The notes beneath the pieces are model-generated. The model saw only the letters and a program-made list of their open reading frames with translations, searched no databases and was not told the origin of the DNA. The position numbers and the translations under genes were made by a program. Below, in pieces: positions 59,601-64,000 of a stretch of DNA of 64,000 nt; positions within the stretch are counted from its first letter, which is position 1, and the number at the start of each line of letters is the position of its first letter. The stretch comes from Saxidomus purpurata. Its lineage: Eukaryota > Mollusca > Bivalvia > Venerida > Veneridae. Where the stretch lies: positions 18,695,853 through 18,759,852 of the forward strand of contig JAFMSR010000009.1 of the NCBI GenBank assembly GCA_022818135.1. Reading direction: 5' to 3'.

Positions 59601-62051
59601 ATTGGAGGTAGTACAGTAGGTTTGTAAGTAGAAACCCCCGGCTTAACATTGACCTGACCCACCCCCCCCCCTACCCCCCCCTCCCCAACATATTACAGAT
59701 AATAGTCGTGAAATTTTGTTTAATTAAATATTTATGGTGCCATACAGACAGTGCAAACTACCATTATACAGTATTAAATTATATATAAGATAAAATTACA
59801 GTTACAGTATTTTATAACTGAAACAGGAATGTAACAGGTACAGTGGTTGGGCAACCCCTACTAACATGTCACGCGTCACTCCCTGCTAATTTCTGTTATG
59901 TGCAGACTATGATTTGCTAAATAATAACAAGATTAAATTTTTATGTTTTGGGTTGCCAATTTAAATCAGCACCCACAACCAGTGAAACAGCATGTTTACA
60001 CTACAATTAAAATACTAAGTACTTACTGAATATAAAAATTGCATTTATACAAAAATTGTTTAGGATTTTGACTAGTGACCTACAGGATGGGGTCTGATAG
60101 CAACTGGAGTAAATTAGATAACTAATTTTATCAGTCATTTGAGTCTACTATGTTATTCTCCAACAACCTTTATACACATTAACTTAGGGCTTTTCTTAGA
60201 CTGAGAATAATCTTAATAGTGAAACCATGCAAGTCCAAGCTTATCCATTTCTGGCTTGAATTTTAGTCTCTGTGGGGTGAAGCTATGCAGTCAAATAGCC
60301 AGTGAGGGGTGTTACTTCAATGCACTAGATGCAACCTGGTCAACCCAAAGTATGTACCAACCCGAGCTGGTTGGTAGTAAGTTTGCGCCCAGCCTAAGAC
60401 GTGTGATTGATTTGTCCATTTTGTTATTTGTCAATATCCCATAGGACGGCCAGGTCGCACTGTTTTGCGGCAAAATGTGTTTGTTTTAAGTTTCATTCCC
60501 TACACCATCCATCCAGGATAGTGGTTCGAATCCCGGCATATATTTCTGTGGGTGAGTATGGTATGTCCTGGATCATGGCCCCAAACCAGGCCCCTTTTGT
60601 CTGCATCATCTGCTCTCATTACCAGATATTATCAAAACCTACATGGCTGGGCCTATAACATGGTAACTGGTAAGCCTGTTTTTAGGCATTGATAAAATTT
60701 ATGAATAATAATAATGTATTCAATAACTGGTCTAGAATGACTGTTTTTTATTTCATTGAGAACAGAGATGATAGTGAATCTGAAAATATATACAATATAG
60801 CAAGTTTTTTAGGTTGATGATGTAAAAGACAGCTCAGTGCAGTGTCTATTGTTATCATTTCTGGTATAAATGCAGGAACAGGTTATAGAGTATTCCTGAT
60901 AAATGGAACAATAATTTGTCAATCTTCCTATGATGGCAACATACATGTTTAGATGGATTACAACAGCTGAAGCATATACCAGAGCCTGGATTTTTAGACC
61001 CATCTGTGTTATATGTAGATGTCCAGAATAAAAATATCTGATCTATCATTTGAGTTTTAACTTTGCGAGATGCGGTATGTCAGATTTGATCTTTTGTTTT
61101 CATAGGGCCTTGTAGGAGGATTACAAATAGCCGTGCTTTATGATCTCACTGACCAAAATCTTGACTTTCACTCAATATTTGAGAATCTTTCCCCCCCCCC
61201 CTTCTTGCGCCCCCCCCCCACGGCCCCCCCCCCCTCAAGTTCAAACAGGACAGGAGTAGAGGACAACGCACAAAGGGCCGCTGGAGGCCTTAATTTTGGA
61301 CAATATTCAGACCCTGTGTTGAATGACAATGAGGCATTTGATGAGACTCAAACTAATTATTCAGTCAAAGACATACCTAATTACCTTTCTCTTTATGTCA
61401 GCTAACGGATATATTATTCCAATCAGGCGTATAGGGGACATTTTGGTCATATGGGGGACGCTTTGGTCTGGGGACGTTTTGTTTTGGGGACGTTTTGGAT
61501 TGCTTCGGCTTTAAATATTTTCGTAAAAGTGTAGTTGATTCGGCGTATTATTTGCATATAGCCAATAAAACACTTGTTAACACATACCCACGATATGTTG
61601 CTTCCATACAGGCGTACCCTGTCTGCTGCACTTTAAGGAATGCATTGACAACAGCAGTTTAGATAAAAGATGTCCTTTCCGTTGCAAAAATAGACCTAAA
61701 TTTCGGATATGAGGTGAAAATGTCTTCGACCTGTCCCGGAAGTCTTTCTCGCTCCCAACTACACCAAATAATATAAAATGAAATCAGCACTTTTTGGGGA
61801 GATGTGCCGCTAAGAAAAACGATTAACTACGAAATACACCATCGAATCGTACGTATACCGTATGGAATATCGTGCATCGCGAATCGTATATCGTGTATAG
61901 TATATGATGCACGTTGCACGATGAATGACACGATATGATACACGATATACGATTGACAAAATACACGATGAGTGCACGTTATACGCACGTTGCACGCACG
62001 TTATACGCACGATATACGCAAATTTTGACAACTGTTACGTTCCGACTACTG
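56605..62051. mobile_element. 5.5 kb TA-flanked element, copy B
   Basis: Same orientation, ends and interior order as copy A, with TA at 56603-56604 and 62052-62053. It is slightly shorter (5447 against 5526 bp) through many one- to four-base gaps. It also has expanded C runs at about 58339, 59660-59690 and 61190-61235 where copy A has mixed sequence. The two flanks differ completely, so this is a separate insertion rather than an assembly echo. Confidence 0.85.
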
Positions 62052-62053
62052 TA

Positions 62054-62655
62054 TATCAGCCAAGTATTGATTGACTGGAATGAGTGATGTTTTGCATAGA
62101 GTAAAAATACAGAGAAAACATTTTTAGGAATGTCTATCAAGATGATTGATATTCACATTTGAAAGTACAAACCTTCATTCATATGAAAAGTCTTTTTCAA
62201 AACAAGATGGCGGACGGCAAGTGAAATTTCTTACCATATAAGTGACGTCGCAGTTTCCCCTAATGGATGACGTCATGTATAAACACCAATATTGAATCGA
62301 GTATATTTATACACAATAAAGAAAAATGAACATGGTGAAATAGTACGCTAGTTGTCTGACAAATTTCAAGATTCATTTATTGTTGTTTGGTAACATAATG
62401 CCATTTTGTTCATATTCAGTATGACAGTATATAATAAAAGACTATTGAACTTATTACTTGAACAAATAATTCACGAATCTGAAAGTTCAGATAAACGACA
62501 ATTATACCAGATACTAATATTAATTATATTTCATACGGTTTGTTCTAAATTAATACTCTAGACTTGATATCAATGACAACAATACCGACAAGTACATGTA
62601 CATGAAACGTACACAATGTATGTGAGTGCATGTTATTTTAGTTTCAATTTACATT
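62054..62655. other. No gene seen
   Basis: AT-rich. An AAGATGGCGGACGGCAAG stretch near 62203 (YY1-like, with an ATG) begins only a very short frame. Confidence 0.35.
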
Positions 62656-62658
62656 TCC

Positions 62659-62767
62659 CAATTTCACATCGTTACCCTTTGTATCTGTCCTTGCATATAC
62701 ATACTATTAAATCCATCTATACATTTCCCGCCATTGAAACAGAGGTGTTTTACACAGTCGTCAATAT
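62659..62767 (-). pseudogene. Broken EGF exon, relative of EGF5
   Basis: The minus strand reads [22 protein letters not shown], then loses frame where EGF5 has SYKCIC (a short deletion), and the donor GT after GAAATTG has become GG. Acceptor and phase are still recognisable. It is a disabled duplicate. Confidence 0.8.
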
Positions 62768-62984
62768 CTTAAATAATGCACACTAACGATTTTTTGCCCG
62801 GCTGTAGGCAATTTGAAATAAAATGATTACGTGTCAAATGTTAACCTGCAAGATGTACAGTATTGACTAGGCAAAAAACAATTTAGTACAATAACGGGAT
62901 AAGGAGCATAAATATCTCACAATGAATGTAGTTACGAGGTATGCTAAATAATTGAAATTTAGGCATTAAATAAGAGCACATTAT

Positions 62985-63087
62985 CCTTCTTGCACTCTGG
63001 TCCGCTTTAACCGTTCTGACATATACAATAACAATCGATTGCTTCCATCGGCTTTAAAACGTGGACTTGGGTAACATTAATCTAGAT
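62985..63087 (-). pseudogene. Broken EGF exon, relative of EGF3
   Basis: Nucleotides match EGF3 closely (GATGGAAGCAATCGAT, AGCGGACCA.AGTGC). The frame begins DLD-stop where EGF3 has DLDECH, there is a second stop where Tyr stood, and the donor is AT instead of GT. It lies upstream of the EGF5 relative on the minus strand, as in the intact gene, but no relative of EGF4 is recognisable between them. Confidence 0.8.
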
Positions 63088-63089
63088 CT

Positions 63090-64000
63090 GTTAAAAACGT
63101 ATTCAGATAATAAAAAGCTTATCAAAAAGACGTTAAATTAGAGCGTAGTTTTTTGTGGTGTGCTTATTCAGAACGTTTTCCTTAGTCCTTTCGTTAGTTT
63201 CTGATGCAAATGTTTCTCTCTGATGTTCCGATTGCATTTACTTTAAATAGTTTTGGTTAATCTAACACTTAATCCAACAGCGCAATTTCGATTATTTTTT
63301 TCTGGGGAGGGCCGTTGGCTAATGTTGTAAGTAGTTATTGTCCGACCCATTTTGCATTTCTTATAATGCGTTTGTATTTTAGTGTATGTTATCTTGACAT
63401 GTAAAACATCAAATAATAATTATCAAACTAAACCGTAGACAAGGATATTGCTGATGCGAATCACGTACCTTATACAACATGTGCACATACAATAGTTTTG
63501 ACAGTAACAAATACCCTGACTTGAAATATGATGTGCATATATCACTGAGCAAATACGACTGTCAAACAAATCTTCGTGTTATTATTGATATCGTGTTGCG
63601 GCCTTTTGTGACACTAACTATCAAAAATCAACTCACTCAAGCGTACACAAATTCGACATTTGAAATTAAGGTAGAACACCATTTCCCATATAATAGTGGG
63701 CGCGGTGAATGTTTTTTCTTTAAAATTGTTTTCTTTAAATATCAAACTTATTTCGCTTGGTTGGGATGCCATAATATTAAAGTTTACTTACACTTTTAAT
63801 ATATACTAGATAGAAATTAGTGAAGTATAACGACAAACAGATACACCTGGAAAAATTACCTTGCTCGTTCACGAATAAAGACTGTTAAATGACAGAATCA
63901 ATGGAAATAAAGAAACTAAAAAATAGTTTACATCGCTATCAGCACACTGTTGATTCTGGTCATTTACTTATTATACCAAATACATACGTTGAAAAGTTTC
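63090..64000. other. No gene supported
   Basis: AT-rich. A 106-codon plus-strand frame at 63479-63799 lacks a recognisable domain. Further relic exons of the EGF duplicate could lie beyond the window. Confidence 0.35.

Noticed and set aside
63479..63799. 106-codon plus-strand frame
   Set aside because: No recognisable domain or conserved pattern and no splice partner; left uncalled.

Overview
This is a 64 kb piece of AT-rich animal nuclear DNA, most likely from a bivalve mollusc. Genes are few and split into short exons in long introns. Much of the remaining sequence is dispersed repeats and DNA transposons. Some repeats look like ones I recall from clams and other bivalves: the element opening with a GGGCCATGATGGCCC palindrome at 33.2 kb, and the element with TGCCCCCGAA ends at 14.8 kb. 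That species assignment is from memory. There is no bacterial-style operon, rRNA or CRISPR array.

Two host genes converge. On the + strand (5.0-16.1 kb) is a probable secreted PAN/apple plus C-type-lectin protein. Its first exon has a signal peptide and a cysteine-rich domain, and its last two exons splice in phase to give the second half of a lectin fold. The exon for the first half was not found. On the - strand (32.2-20.0 kb) is a gene I could assemble exon by exon with matching splice phases: a hydrophobic secretory exon, six EGF exons, a short stalk exon, a transmembrane exon and one long cytoplasmic exon. The cytoplasmic exon strongly resembles the C-terminal region of the NF-kappa-B-inhibitor-like 1 (NFKBIL1/IkBL) family, including its RWHPDRF stretch. 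An EGF receptor-like protein with an IkBL-type tail is not an architecture I recognise. It is the best candidate here for an undescribed system. Two broken EGF exons at 62.7 and 63.0 kb are relics of a second copy.

One intron of this gene (EGF2 to EGF3) is swollen by a 6.16 kb element with nearly perfect terminal inverted repeats (about 470 bp), ends reading CACTGTG...CACAGTG and a 5-bp AAAGT target duplication. Those ends and that duplication length fit the Transib/RAG-like transposon group, but no transposase is present. Inside it lie fragments of another repeat and an array of GATATC palindromes spaced about 21 bp apart.

Other layout: 0.4-0.6 kb minisatellite; 2.6 kb hairpin repeat; 7.3 kb tRNA-derived SINE; 12.7 kb pogo-type MITE; 14.8-15.6 kb dispersed repeat; 16.4-17.9 kb Tc1 element with an uninterrupted DD34E transposase; 18.8 kb CA/C microsatellite; 33.2-35.3 kb repeat with two internal minisatellites; 36.4-44.0 kb tandem duplication (about 4.1 and 3.0 kb); 44.2-45.4 kb foldback element; two direct copies of a 5.5 kb TA-flanked element (45.7-51.2 and 56.6-62.1 kb) enclosing a decayed retroelement ORF1-like fragment.
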